A stretch of DNA of 64,000 nucleotides from the NCBI RefSeq assembly GCF_001895005.1, contig NZ_BCXH01000003.1, positions 351,637 to 415,636 of the forward strand, written 5' to 3'. The notes beneath the pieces were generated by a model. That model ran no database searches and was not told the DNA's origin. It worked only from the letters and a program-made list of their open reading frames with translations. This document shows positions 36,584 through 45,583 of the stretch, in pieces. This DNA comes from Rhodococcus yunnanensis NBRC 103083 (lineage in GTDB: Bacteria; Actinomycetota; Actinomycetes; Mycobacteriales; Mycobacteriaceae). The position numbers were made by a program, and so were the translations under genes. The stretch's first letter is position 1, and each line of letters opens with the position of its first letter.

Positions 36584-36622
36584 ATGATGTGCATGGGACC
36601 CCAGGAGTGTTGTCGAGGCTGA
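36584..36622 (+). CDS. Poly-cysteine leader peptide (12 aa) ahead of the cysteine dioxygenase operon
   Basis: The tiny frame reads MMCMGPQECCRG and stop, with three cysteines, two adjacent. CAGAATCT about 12 bases before the ATG looks like a -10, so the transcript would be leaderless, as common in this phylum. It ends 40 bases before the cysteine dioxygenase start. In Mycobacterium, short leaderless peptides with Cys-Cys near their end control cysteine genes by translation (from memory). When cysteinyl-tRNA is scarce, ribosomes stall and the operon stays off. A GTG at 36581 is an alternative start. Too short for normal gene finding. Confidence 0.65.
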   Translation: MMCMGPQECCRG

Positions 36623-36662
36623 CCTCTGCCTCGTTCAATTGCCGACCCTGGAGTAGTTTCCC

Positions 36663-37247
36663 GTGCTTTCCACACCTGTATTCACTGGTGCTTCCGCGCC
36701 CAGCTCTGCACCCCAGTTGTCATTGCCGACTCGGTTGCGACCCCACGACCTGCTTCGCATCACCGATCAAGGCGCGTCGGAGGTCCTAGAAGGACGGTTC
36801 GACCACCTGCTTCCCGGTGGCGGTATCTGGCCGACGGACGAGCGTTGGTCTACCCGCCTGCACGCCGACGACGACCTCGACGTGTGGCTCATCAGCTGGG
36901 TTCCGGATCGTTCCACCGAGCTTCACGACCATGCAGGTTCGCTCGGTGCGCTCACGGTACTCAGCGGATCGCTCGTCGAATATCGTTGGGCGGGTGTCGA
37001 ACTCAAGCGACGGCGACTCGACGCGGGGGACCAGGCCTCGTTCCCCCTCGGGTGGGTCCACGACGTGATGCGTGCTCCCGCGGCCAGCACTCCGGCCCTC
37101 GCTGCCGACGGGCAGGCCCCGACGCTGAGCGTGCACGCGTATTCGCCGCCGCTGACCGCCATGTCCTACTACGAGGTGACCGACCACTCGACGCTTCGAA
37201 GAACCCGCACCGAGCTCACCGACGAGCCTGAAGGACCCTCGAAATGA
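36663..37247 (+). CDS. Cysteine dioxygenase-type cupin
   Basis: 194 residues; the iron ligands are expected at H88 and H90 in STELHDHAGSLGALTVLSG (cupin motif 1) and at the His of GWVHDVMR (motif 2). TRLHADDDLDVWLISWVPD is also family-like. It would oxidise cysteine to cysteine sulfinate. GTG 36663 has GGAG 9 bases ahead. The stop overlaps the rhodanese start (ATGA), and a Cys leader lies upstream, all consistent with a cysteine-breakdown operon. Confidence 0.88.
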   Translation: MLSTPVFTGASAPSSAPQLSLPTRLRPHDLLRITDQGASEVLEGRFDHLLPGGGIWPTDERWSTRLHADDDLDVWLISWVPDRSTELHDHAGSLGALTVLSGSLVEYRWAGVELKRRRLDAGDQASFPLGWVHDVMRAPAASTPALAADGQAPTLSVHAYSPPLTAMSYYEVTDHSTLRRTRTELTDEPEGPSK

Positions 37248-37699
37248 CCAACGTCGAACTCGCCCGCCCGCCACGCAAGACCATCGTCGAGATCCTGGAG
37301 AACGCTCGAACCAAGATCGATCGACTCACGGTCTTCGAGCTCCGTGAGGCAGTGTCCCGCGGGGCAATCGTCGTCGACATCCGCCCGCAGGCGCAACGCG
37401 CGATCGAGGGCACGCTTCCCGGCGCGTTGGCCATCGAACGCAACGTTCTCGAATGGCGGCTCGATCCGTCGAGCGACGCGCGTCTCGCTGCCGCAGTCGA
37501 CCATGACGTCGAATGGATCGTCATCTGCTCGGAGGGGTACACCTCTAGCCTCGCCGCCGCGTCGTTGCAGGAGCTCGGCCTGACCAAGGCCACCGATCTC
37601 GTCGGCGGATATCAGGGGCTCAAGGCAGCAGGACTGCTGGGCGTGCTCACCAAGGCCAAGCATTGCGTCCGTGAAGCAGAGGCCGTCACCGCGCACTGA
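37244..37699 (+). CDS. Rhodanese-domain sulfurtransferase
   Basis: 151 residues with a single rhodanese domain. VVDIRPQAQRAIEGTLPGAL is the first motif, and the active cysteine is Cys95 in VICSEGYTSSLAA. LVGGYQGLKAAGLL is the closing block. It presumably moves sulfur from the products of cysteine oxidation or desulfuration. Coupled (ATGA) to cysteine dioxygenase. Confidence 0.88.
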   Translation: MTNVELARPPRKTIVEILENARTKIDRLTVFELREAVSRGAIVVDIRPQAQRAIEGTLPGALAIERNVLEWRLDPSSDARLAAAVDHDVEWIVICSEGYTSSLAAASLQELGLTKATDLVGGYQGLKAAGLLGVLTKAKHCVREAEAVTAH

Positions 37700-37740
37700 T
37701 CTACCCACCCCGTCTTTACCGACCCCCGTCTTTACCGACC

Positions 37741-37920
37741 ACGCAAATGCACGTGCATTTGTGGGGTTGGTGGGTGGTCGCCCCGCATCTGACGCAAATG
37801 CACGTGCATTTGTGGGGTTGGTGGGGTGTTGTCCCGCATCTGACGCAAATGCGTGTGCGTTTGTGGGGTTGGTGGGGTGTTGTCCAGTGTCCGACGCAAA
37901 TGCGTGTGCGTTTGTGGGGT
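37741..37920. repeat. 51-bp tandem repeat with an 18-bp palindrome, three and a half copies
   Basis: Copies start at 37741, 37792, 37843 and 37894 (partial). Each has a core of CAAATGCACGTGCATTTG, a perfect palindrome in the first two copies and CAAATGCGTGTGCGTTTG (G.U-pairable) in the last two, followed by TGGGGTTGGTGGG. A duplicated CGTCTTTACCGAC lies just upstream (37711-37739). It fills the gap between the rhodanese gene and lysS, and its period of 51 leaves several frames open across it. Confidence 0.95.
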
Positions 37921-37966
37921 CTTCGATTGCCGGTTCTTCGATTGACGGACCTGGCAGATAAAGTGT

Positions 37967-39490
37967 GTGCCTGTGACTGACGCAGCCTCTCCCATCATCG
38001 ACGACACTCCGGAACAGCTTCGGATTCGTCGTGCCAAGCGGGACCGGTTGCTGGAACAGGGCCAGGAGGCCTATCCGGTCTCCGTCGCGCGCACGCACTC
38101 GCTGCGTGAGATCCGCGACCTGTTCCCGAGCCTCGACGCAGATTCGACAACCGGCACGCTGGTCGGAGTCGCCGGCCGCGTCATCTTCGTCCGTAACACC
38201 GGCAAGCTGTGCTTCGCGACGCTGCAGGAAGGCGACGGCACCCAGCTCCAGGCAATGATCAGCCTCGCGGGCGTCGGCGAGGATGCGCTCGCGGCGTGGA
38301 AGTCCGATGTCGACCTCGGTGACTTCGTCTTCGTGCATGGTGAGGTCATCTCCAGCCGACGCGGCGAGTTGAGCGTCATGGCCGACTCGTGGCAGATCGC
38401 GTCGAAGGCGCTCCGTCCGCTACCCGTCGCGCACAAGGAGCTCAACGAGGAGACGCGGATCCGTCAGCGTTACCTCGACCTGATCACGCGCCCCGAGGCC
38501 CGCGACGTCGCGCGCAAGCGCATTGCCGTCGTCCGGGAGCTTCGCAACGCTCTGGAGCGTCGCGGATTCCTCGAGGTCGAGACTCCGATGCTGCAGACCC
38601 TGCACGGCGGCGCCGCGGCCCGCCCGTTCGTGACGCACTCCAACGCGTTGGACACGGACCTCTTTCTCCGTATCGCGCCGGAGCTGTTCCTCAAGCGTTG
38701 CGTCGTGGGCGGCATCGAGAAGGTCTTCGAGATCAACCGCAACTTCCGCAACGAAGGCGCGGATTCTTCGCACTCGCCGGAATTCGCGATGCTGGAGACA
38801 TACGAGGCCTACGGGACGTACGACGACTCGGCGAGGATGACTCGCGAGCTCATCCAGGAAGTTGCGCAGGCGGCCCTCGGCACACAGATCGTGTTGCTAC
38901 CCGACGGGGAGACGTACGACCTGAGCGGAGAATGGACGACGCTCGAGATGTACCCGTCGCTGTCGGAGTCCATCGGCGTCACCGTCACCCCGGACACGAC
39001 CGTCGAAGAGCTTCTCGCGCTCGCGGACAAGGTCGGACTCGAGGTACCGCGGAAGGACGGCAAGCCGATCTACGGACACGGCAAGCTCGTCGAGGAGCTG
39101 TGGGAACACCAGGTCGGCAACGATCTGTTCGCACCGACGTTCGTCCGTGACTTCCCGGTCGAGACGTCTCCGCTGACTCGTCAGCACCGCAGCAAGCCAG
39201 GCGTCACCGAGAAGTGGGATCTGTACATCCGCGGCTTCGAGCTGGCCACCGGCTACTCCGAACTCGTCGATCCGGTCATCCAACGCGAGCGGTTCGAGGA
39301 TCAGGCACGTCAAGCTGCCGCAGGTGACGACGAGGCGATGGTGCTCGACGAGGATTTCCTCGCCGCCATGGAACAGGGCATGCCGCCGACCACTGGAACC
39401 GGTATGGGGGTCGACAGACTCCTCATGGCGCTGACAGGATTGGGTATCCGGGAGACCATTCTGTTCCCCATCGTCAAGCCGCAGGTCTGA
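37967..39490 (+). CDS. lysS: Lysyl-tRNA synthetase, class II
   Basis: 507 residues. The OB-fold anticodon domain is about 55-165. Class II motifs: [21 protein letters not shown] (motif 1, in parts), [20 protein letters not shown] (motif 2), and [15 protein letters not shown] (motif 3). The start is GTG 37967 or GTG 37973. It attaches lysine to tRNA-Lys. The neighbour order is lysS-clpC; the lsr2 gene that sits between them in M. tuberculosis is not here. Confidence 0.95.
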   Translation: MPVTDAASPIIDDTPEQLRIRRAKRDRLLEQGQEAYPVSVARTHSLREIRDLFPSLDADSTTGTLVGVAGRVIFVRNTGKLCFATLQEGDGTQLQAMISLAGVGEDALAAWKSDVDLGDFVFVHGEVISSRRGELSVMADSWQIASKALRPLPVAHKELNEETRIRQRYLDLITRPEARDVARKRIAVVRELRNALERRGFLEVETPMLQTLHGGAAARPFVTHSNALDTDLFLRIAPELFLKRCVVGGIEKVFEINRNFRNEGADSSHSPEFAMLETYEAYGTYDDSARMTRELIQEVAQAALGTQIVLLPDGETYDLSGEWTTLEMYPSLSESIGVTVTPDTTVEELLALADKVGLEVPRKDGKPIYGHGKLVEELWEHQVGNDLFAPTFVRDFPVETSPLTRQHRSKPGVTEKWDLYIRGFELATGYSELVDPVIQRERFEDQARQAAAGDDEAMVLDEDFLAAMEQGMPPTTGTGMGVDRLLMALTGLGIRETILFPIVKPQV

Positions 39491-39823
39491 GCTCGCCGAT
39501 ACGTGACCGAGCAAGGCAGCGCGAGCTGACGAGCCTGTTCGCCAGCAGCGGACAGAAAATGGGAAACGAAATCGCCCGGCCCCGCGTTATGAACGGTAAG
39601 CAGGCACATAAGGAACCCGCGGCACCGAGAACCGGTGGCGATAACGGGGACCGAGGGTCGGCAAGTGAACCACCGGCCAACTACAGTGAAGCTGAAGGCG
39701 CAGACGTCACAGGCGTCGGCGTGAGACACCTTCAAGCCGAGCGACCCCGATTTGCTAGTTACTGTGGTGCTGGAAAGACCTGGTGGGTGCGTGCTACCAC
39801 CCACCGAGAAGTGAGGGAGAGCG
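39491..39823 (+). other. Intergenic region between lysS and clpC
   Basis: 333 bp with no credible gene. It has a ClgR-like site near the lysS end. TAGTTACTGT near 39757 is a possible -10 element, but I see no matching -35. GAAGTGAGGGAGAG supplies the clpC ribosome site. Nothing of lsr2 is recognisable. Confidence 0.6.
39538..39553 (+). promoter_or_regulatory. Candidate ClgR operator upstream of clpC
   Basis: TTCGCCAGCAGCGGAC contains CGCCAGCAGCG, which differs at one position from the CGCYNANRGCG core reported for ClgR in actinobacteria (from memory). ClgR activates clpC and clpP genes under protein stress. The distance of about 270 bases from the clpC start is long, unless the promoter is early in the gap. 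Confidence 0.4.
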
Positions 39824-42364
39824 ATGTTCGAGAGGTTCACCGATCGCGCGCGGCGTGTTGTCGTCCTGGCTCAAGAAGAAGCCCGGATGCTCAACCACAA
39901 CTACATCGGCACGGAGCACATCCTGCTCGGCCTCATCCACGAGGGTGAGGGCGTTGCAGCCAAGTCTCTGGAGTCGCTGGGTATCTCCCTTGAAGGAGTC
40001 CGCAGCCAGGTCGAGGAGATCATCGGTCAGGGCCAGCAGGCTCCGTCCGGTCATATTCCCTTCACCCCGCGCGCCAAGAAAGTACTCGAGCTCAGCCTGC
40101 GTGAAGCGCTGCAGCTCGGCCACAACTACATCGGAACCGAGCACATTCTGCTGGGTCTGATCCGCGAGGGCGAAGGCGTCGCGGCTCAGGTTCTGGTCAA
40201 GCTCGGAGCCGATCTCAACCGTGTACGCCAGCAGGTCATCCAGCTGTTGTCCGGCTATCAGGGCAAGGAGCCGTCGGAGTCCGGCAGTGGCCGCGGCGAG
40301 GCGGGCACTCCGTCGACGTCACTGGTTCTCGACCAGTTCGGGCGCAACCTGACTCAGGCTGCTCTCGAAGGCAAACTGGATCCGGTCATCGGACGCGCGA
40401 AAGAGATCGAACGCGTCATGCAGGTCCTGAGCCGCCGCACCAAGAACAACCCTGTTCTCATCGGTGAGCCCGGTGTCGGTAAGACCGCCGTCGTCGAGGG
40501 TCTCGCGCAGGCCATCGTCAACGGCGAGGTCCCCGAGACGCTCAAGGACAAGCAGCTCTACACACTCGACCTCGGATCCTTGGTCGCAGGCAGCCGTTAC
40601 CGCGGTGACTTCGAAGAGCGCCTGAAGAAGGTTCTCAAGGAGATCAATACTCGCGGCGACATCATCCTGTTCATCGACGAGCTGCACACTCTCGTGGGTG
40701 CGGGCGCGGCCGAGGGCGCTATCGACGCGGCCTCGATCCTCAAGCCCAAGCTCGCACGTGGTGAGCTGCAGACAATCGGTGCCACCACCCTCGACGAGTA
40801 CCGCAAGTACATCGAGAAGGATGCAGCGCTCGAGCGTCGTTTCCAGCCCGTGCAGGTCGGCGAGCCGACTGTCGAGCACACCATCGAGATCCTCAAGGGT
40901 CTGCGCGATCGATACGAGGCTCACCACCGCGTCTCGATCACCGACGGTGCCCTCGTGGCCGCTGCCACGCTGGCCGACCGGTACATCAACGACCGCTTCC
41001 TGCCGGACAAGGCAATCGACCTCATCGACGAGGCGGGCGCGCGGATGCGCATCCGCCGGATGACCGCGCCGCCAGACCTGCGCGAGTTCGACGACAAGAT
41101 CGCCGACGCACGCCGGGAGAAGGAATCTGCGATCGACGCGCAGGACTTCGAGAAGGCCGCGAACCTGCGCGACAAGGAAAAGCAGCTGGTTCAGCAGCGC
41201 GCCGAGCGGGAGAAGCAGTGGCGTTCCGGTGACCTCGACGTCATTGCCGAGGTCGACGACGAGCAGATCGCCGAGGTCCTCGGAAACTGGACCGGCATCC
41301 CCGTCTTCAAGCTCACGGAGGAGGAGACGACCCGTCTGCTCCGTATGGAAGACGAGCTGCACAAGCGCATCATCGGACAGGTCGAGGCCGTCAAGGCAGT
41401 GTCCAAGGCCATCCGTCGTACGCGTGCAGGCCTGAAGGATCCGAAGCGTCCGTCCGGTTCGTTCATCTTCGCCGGCCCGTCCGGTGTCGGTAAGACCGAG
41501 CTCTCGAAGGCGCTGGCGAACTTCCTGTTCGGCGAGGACGACGCACTCATCCAGATCGACATGGGCGAGTTCCACGACCGCTTCACCGCGTCGCGGCTCT
41601 TCGGTGCTCCTCCCGGATACGTCGGCTACGAAGAGGGTGGCCAGCTCACCGAGAAGGTCCGTCGCAAGCCGTTCTCCGTCGTGCTGTTCGACGAGATCGA
41701 GAAGGCACACCAGGAGATCTACAACACGCTCCTGCAGGTGCTAGAAGATGGTCGTCTCACCGACGGCCAGGGACGCACGGTCGACTTCAAGAACACCGTG
41801 CTGATCTTCACCTCGAACCTCGGTACCTCGGACATCTCGAAGGCAGTCGGCCTCGGCTTCTCCTCGGGTGAAGGCACCGGCTCGAACTACGAGCGGATGA
41901 AGCTCAAGGTCAACGACGAGCTGAAGAAGCACTTCCGTCCGGAGTTCCTCAACCGTATCGACGACATCGTCGTGTTCCACCAGCTCACCAAAGACGAGAT
42001 CATCCAGATGGTCGATCTCATGCTCAACCGAGTCGAAGGTGCGCTCAAGAACAAGGACATGGCGATCGAGGTCACCGAGAAGGCCAAGTCTCTGCTGGCC
42101 AAGCGTGGATTCGACCCCGTCCTGGGTGCGCGGCCATTGCGTCGCACCATCCAGCGCGAGATCGAGGATCAGCTGTCGGAGAAGATTCTCTTCGGAGAGA
42201 TCGAAGCCGGACAGATCATCCTCGTCGACGTCGAGAACTGGGACGGCGAAGGCCAGGGCGAGGACGCGAAGTTCACGTTCCGCGGCGAGAAGAAGCCGAT
42301 CAGCGTGCCCGACGAGCTGCCCGTCGACCTGGCAAAGGCCGCAGGCGACAGCGACAGCGAGTAG
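39824..42364 (+). CDS. clpC: ClpC-type AAA+ unfoldase
   Basis: 846 residues. Two Clp-N repeats (about 1-75 and 76-145, each with [13 protein letters not shown]). First ATPase GEPGVGKT at about 214 with [19 protein letters not shown]-type linker region about 430-465 ([18 protein letters not shown]), and second ATPase GPSGVGKT at about 551. It feeds unfolded proteins to ClpP. ATG 39824 behind GAGGGAGAG. A strong hairpin follows. Confidence 0.96.
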   Translation: MFERFTDRARRVVVLAQEEARMLNHNYIGTEHILLGLIHEGEGVAAKSLESLGISLEGVRSQVEEIIGQGQQAPSGHIPFTPRAKKVLELSLREALQLGHNYIGTEHILLGLIREGEGVAAQVLVKLGADLNRVRQQVIQLLSGYQGKEPSESGSGRGEAGTPSTSLVLDQFGRNLTQAALEGKLDPVIGRAKEIERVMQVLSRRTKNNPVLIGEPGVGKTAVVEGLAQAIVNGEVPETLKDKQLYTLDLGSLVAGSRYRGDFEERLKKVLKEINTRGDIILFIDELHTLVGAGAAEGAIDAASILKPKLARGELQTIGATTLDEYRKYIEKDAALERRFQPVQVGEPTVEHTIEILKGLRDRYEAHHRVSITDGALVAAATLADRYINDRFLPDKAIDLIDEAGARMRIRRMTAPPDLREFDDKIADARREKESAIDAQDFEKAANLRDKEKQLVQQRAEREKQWRSGDLDVIAEVDDEQIAEVLGNWTGIPVFKLTEEETTRLLRMEDELHKRIIGQVEAVKAVSKAIRRTRAGLKDPKRPSGSFIFAGPSGVGKTELSKALANFLFGEDDALIQIDMGEFHDRFTASRLFGAPPGYVGYEEGGQLTEKVRRKPFSVVLFDEIEKAHQEIYNTLLQVLEDGRLTDGQGRTVDFKNTVLIFTSNLGTSDISKAVGLGFSSGEGTGSNYERMKLKVNDELKKHFRPEFLNRIDDIVVFHQLTKDEIIQMVDLMLNRVEGALKNKDMAIEVTEKAKSLLAKRGFDPVLGARPLRRTIQREIEDQLSEKILFGEIEAGQIILVDVENWDGEGQGEDAKFTFRGEKKPISVPDELPVDLAKAAGDSDSE

Positions 42365-42376
42365 TCGGTAAGTTTC

Positions 42377-42418
42377 ACCGAAGCGGGCCGCATCCGAAAG
42401 GGTGCGGCCCGCTTCGGT
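42377..42418 (+). terminator. Strong hairpin after clpC
   Basis: A perfect 16-bp stem, ACCGAAGCGGGCCGCA with TGCGGCCCGCTTCGGT, around a 10-base loop, starting 13 bases after the clpC stop. No T run follows, which is common for high-GC actinobacteria. It can act on both strands. Confidence 0.85.
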
Positions 42419-42455
42419 GTGTCCGACCCACGGTGTGGTTGTGCCGCAACATGAT

Positions 42456-42508
42456 CGCTTGAATGGTCCATTCATACGTTCAGATAGCTTGAAGGCGACA
42501 TTCAAGCG
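42456..42508. repeat. 53-bp palindrome-ended repeat, left copy
   Basis: It starts CGCTTGAATGG and ends CATTCAAGCG, so its ends are inverted. Its interior is CATTCATACGTTCAGATAGC. It is 46/53 identical to the reverse complement of the element at 43734-43786 on the other side of the lipase gene. Confidence 0.85.
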
Positions 42509-42525
42509 AAGGGATGCGCGAGCCG

Positions 42526-43701
42526 TCAGCGCGCGAGCAGTCCCGCGATCCACGGCATCACGTCGGTGTAGGCGATCAGCCCACCCGGTGCGTGGTTGGC
42601 GCCAGGGACCGGGACGGTGGGGATCGGGTATTCGATGTAGGTGAGATCGGTGAAGCCCGCGGCCGTCCAACTGTCTCGAAGAGTGCGGCTCTGGTGGATC
42701 GGCACCGTGTCGTCGGACACCGATTGCGACAGCATGACCGGTGCACTCGGCGCGACGTGGCCGACGGTGTTCTCGGCGATCAACGACGCGGCTGGCTCCT
42801 GTCGGAGGTGGTCGCCGAGAGGGCGGCCGTCGGCAGTGAGTTCGGCCGAATGGATTGTGCGGGTGGCGGCAAGGTCGGTCGAGCACCAATTCTGGGATGC
42901 ATCGAGTAGAGCTCGGCCCGACGGATTCAGCTCCGCGACAATGTCTTCTGCGTGTTCCGGGTAGGCGTTGATCAACCCACCCGCGGCGTAGAGCAGGGCC
43001 GCGGCAAGGGGAGTGTTGTCGAGATTGTCGACGTTGAGCGACGGGTCGGCGGGCGGCGCCCCGACGTACGACCCACGAATATCGAGCTCAGGCGCGTACG
43101 ACGCGGCGAGCTCTGCCGCAGCCCCCGCAGCGTGCCCGCCTTCGGAGTATCCGAACAGCACGACTGGGGCTGCCGAACTCCCGACCCCGGCTCGTGCGAC
43201 GTCGAGCAGAGCGTTTCCGGCGTCCGTGCGGTTGAGGTAGGTGTGCCCGCCGGGTGTGCCGAGTCCCCGATAGTCGGTAGCGGCGACGGAATAGCCGGCA
43301 AGCAGCAACGGCAGAACCGCAGGTGAGGATCCGACGGTACCGAGGACGGCCGACCCCGCGCATCGGTCGGCCATGCCGGAGGTACCGGGTGCGTAGGCGA
43401 TCACCGGACGCGGTCCCGGCCCGGGCCAGGGCGCCTGCGGGGTCATGGTGTAGCCCGAGACGACCATGGGATCGCCGTGTGTGTCGGTGGATCGGTAGAG
43501 GATTCGTTCGATGTCGAGTCCCAACCCTTCACCGAGGGGCGGTCCGACGTGGATGCGGCGGACGATCTCGCCGTCGGAGTGCGTCGGGAGGTCCGGTACC
43601 GGCGCCGAGTAGAAGTCGGCCAACGGGTCGGCATGTGCAGGAGTTCCGGAGAGCAGCAGGACGACGAGTGCGCAGGGGACGGCGATGCGAAGGCCTCTCA
43701 C
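42526..43701 (-). CDS. Secreted lipase/esterase (LIP family)
   Basis: 391 residues from GTG 43701, giving a standard signal peptide (RGLRIAVPCALVVLLLSGTPAHA, cut near AHA-DP). The nucleophile serine is in FGYSEGGHAAG (GxSxG type), with a later DD (SVSDDTVP) and a His (GANHAPGG) completing a triad. TPQAPWPGPGPRPVIAYAPGTSGM is the LIP-family entry block. It probably acts on lipids or esters outside the cell. The longer open frame starts within repeat DNA and is rejected. The gene lies between two inverted 53-bp repeats, so it may have moved as a unit. Confidence 0.88.
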   Translation of the reverse strand: MRGLRIAVPCALVVLLLSGTPAHADPLADFYSAPVPDLPTHSDGEIVRRIHVGPPLGEGLGLDIERILYRSTDTHGDPMVVSGYTMTPQAPWPGPGPRPVIAYAPGTSGMADRCAGSAVLGTVGSSPAVLPLLLAGYSVAATDYRGLGTPGGHTYLNRTDAGNALLDVARAGVGSSAAPVVLFGYSEGGHAAGAAAELAASYAPELDIRGSYVGAPPADPSLNVDNLDNTPLAAALLYAAGGLINAYPEHAEDIVAELNPSGRALLDASQNWCSTDLAATRTIHSAELTADGRPLGDHLRQEPAASLIAENTVGHVAPSAPVMLSQSVSDDTVPIHQSRTLRDSWTAAGFTDLTYIEYPIPTVPVPGANHAPGGLIAYTDVMPWIAGLLAR

Positions 43702-43733
43702 GGTCGCACACGCTAGCGCCTCCGGGCACGCGC

Positions 43734-43786
43734 CGCTTGAATGGCGCTCCGAAGCTATCTGATCGTATGAATGAACCATTCAAGCG
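43734..43786. repeat. 53-bp palindrome-ended repeat, right copy (inverted)
   Basis: It starts CGCTTGAATGG and ends CCATTCAAGCG. Its reverse complement matches 46 of 53 bases of 42456-42508. No target-site duplication is visible around either copy. Confidence 0.85.
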
Positions 43787-43854
43787 GTGGGCCGACAGTT
43801 CGCATTCAAGCGGTGGGCCGACAGTTCGCACGCACGCGGTGGGCCGACAGTTCG
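43777..43854. repeat. Three 26-bp tandem repeats that grow out of the right palindrome end
   Basis: CATTCAAGCGGTGGGCCGAC plus AGTTCG starts at 43777, 43803 and (as CACGCACGCGGTG...) 43829. The first unit includes the last ten bases of the palindromic element, so the tandem duplication copied part of it. Confidence 0.85.
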
Positions 43855-43903
43855 CACGCCAAAGGTGAGGCGCATACCGGCAGGCTGAGATTTACTGACG
43901 CCT

Positions 43904-45490
43904 GTGACTACCGTCGAGAAGGGTTCGGTGCCTGCGCGCGCCGGGCTGGTGCTGTTCGTTCTCATCCTCGTTGCTGCCGTGGCGAACTTGAATCTGGCGG
44001 TGGCCAACGTAGCGCTGCCGGAGATCGGGAGAGATTTCGACGCCAGCCAGACCCAACTCAATCTCATCGCCGTCGCGTACTCGCTCGGACTCGCCGCCTC
44101 GGTTCTCTACCTCGGTGCAATCGGTGACCGGTACGGGCGCAAGTTGCTTCTCGTACTCGGAATGGCGCTGTCGATTCCGGCGTGCATCGTCGCCGGCTTC
44201 GCACCCAACTTCGAGGTGCTCTTCGGCGCACGGTTGGTGGGGGGCCTGTCGGCCGGTCTGGCATATCCGACGACGTTGGCATTGATCACTGCGCTGTGGG
44301 CCGGTGCACCGCGGACCAAGGCCATTGCGCTGTGGTCGGCCCTCGGCGGCGCGCTGTCCGCCCTCGGGCCGCTGTTGTCCGGTGCGTTGCTCGAGAAGTT
44401 CGCGTGGGGCTCGGTGTTCATCGTGACCTCTCCGCTCGCGGTACTCGCATTGGTGTTGGCGATCGTGCTCGTCCCGTCGCACGTGAACGAAACGACCGAT
44501 CCGGTGGACAACTTCGGCGGCATGGTCTCGGTCGTGTTCATCGCAGCCCTGGTGCTCGGCATCAACTTCGCGCCGGTGGACGGGATGGGGACACTCGCGA
44601 TCGGCCTCGGCGCCATCGCGATCGCGTCGGGCGCGGTGTTCGTCTTTCGGCAGAGCCGCGCCCGGTTCCCGCTCTACGACTTGAGCGTCGCCCGGCGTCG
44701 TACGTTCTGGGTAGCTGCTCTGGCCGGGATCATCGTGTTCGGATCGTTGATGGGCGTCATCTTCGTCGGCCAGCAGTTCCTGCAGAACGTGCTCGGATAT
44801 TCGACGCTGGCGGCGGGCGCTTCGACGCTGCCGGCCGCCATCGCGATGGTTCTGGTCGCCCCGCAATCGGCCAAGCTCGTCGAGTCGCGTGGGTCGAGGT
44901 TCACGCTGCTGTTCGGCTACGTGTTCATCGTCGTCGGGTTGGTGCTGGCATGGCTGACCTGGAAGGAGGACGTCTCGTACTGGGTCGTCGCCCTCAGTTA
45001 CGTCTTTCTGGGAATCGGTGTCGGGTTGGCGGGCACACCTGCATCCCGTTCGCTCACCGGTGCAGTTCCCGTCGATCGTGCAGGAATGGCCTCGGGCACT
45101 GCCGATCTGCAACGGGATCTGGGCGGCGCGATCATGCAGTCCACGCTCGGTGCGTTGTTGACGGCTGGGTACGCGGCGTCGTTCACGTCGCAGATCGCGA
45201 GCTCACCCGATGCAAGCAGCATCAGCGCGGAGACGCAATCGGTGCTGACGAAGTCGTTCTCCTCGGCCGCCGACCTGGCCACGCGCTATCCGCAGTACTC
45301 CGAGCAGATCATCGGGGCGGCGAAGCAGGCCTTCCTCGACGGTGACCAGAAGTCCTATGCCGCCGCCATACTCGTGGTCCTCGTAGGCGCGGTCCTGGTG
45401 TTCTTCGCATTCCCCAAACACGACGAGGAAAAAAGGCTGCTCGCGCAGTATCACTCGATCGACGCGCGGCGATCGCAGTCGGTCGGCTGA
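43904..45490 (+). CDS. MFS drug-type efflux transporter (DHA2-like)
   Basis: 528 residues, with about 14 hydrophobic segments. GAIGDRYGRKLLLVLG is the A motif, LNLAVANVALPEIGRDF is the first-helix pattern of the 14-helix drug exporters, and the C-terminal LAGTPASRSLTGAVPVDRAGMASG is also typical. A periplasmic loop near 430-480 holds SSPDASSISAETQSVL. GTG start at 43904, weak ribosome site. Substrate unknown. Confidence 0.88.
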   Translation: MTTVEKGSVPARAGLVLFVLILVAAVANLNLAVANVALPEIGRDFDASQTQLNLIAVAYSLGLAASVLYLGAIGDRYGRKLLLVLGMALSIPACIVAGFAPNFEVLFGARLVGGLSAGLAYPTTLALITALWAGAPRTKAIALWSALGGALSALGPLLSGALLEKFAWGSVFIVTSPLAVLALVLAIVLVPSHVNETTDPVDNFGGMVSVVFIAALVLGINFAPVDGMGTLAIGLGAIAIASGAVFVFRQSRARFPLYDLSVARRRTFWVAALAGIIVFGSLMGVIFVGQQFLQNVLGYSTLAAGASTLPAAIAMVLVAPQSAKLVESRGSRFTLLFGYVFIVVGLVLAWLTWKEDVSYWVVALSYVFLGIGVGLAGTPASRSLTGAVPVDRAGMASGTADLQRDLGGAIMQSTLGALLTAGYAASFTSQIASSPDASSISAETQSVLTKSFSSAADLATRYPQYSEQIIGAAKQAFLDGDQKSYAAAILVVLVGAVLVFFAFPKHDEEKRLLAQYHSIDARRSQSVG

Positions 45491-45493
45491 TCG

Positions 45494-45525
45494 ACAGCGC
45501 ACCGGTAAGACAGCGCACCGGCAAG
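45494..45525. repeat. Two 16-bp tandem repeats after the MFS gene
   Basis: ACAGCGCACCGGTAAG at 45494 and ACAGCGCACCGGCAAG at 45510, right after the MFS stop. Confidence 0.75.
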
Positions 45526-45583
45526 ACGTGCATGATCACGCGAGCGGGGAACAGCCCGGCCCCGGAATCGGTTGTACTGCTTC

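Noticed and set aside
37741..37920. Possible CRISPR array
   Set aside because: The units are direct 51-bp copies without unique spacers; no cas genes nearby. Same for the panC repeats.
40319..41710. 463-residue minus-strand frame opposite clpC
   Set aside because: Leu/Val/Asp-rich shadow of ClpC codons, no homology.
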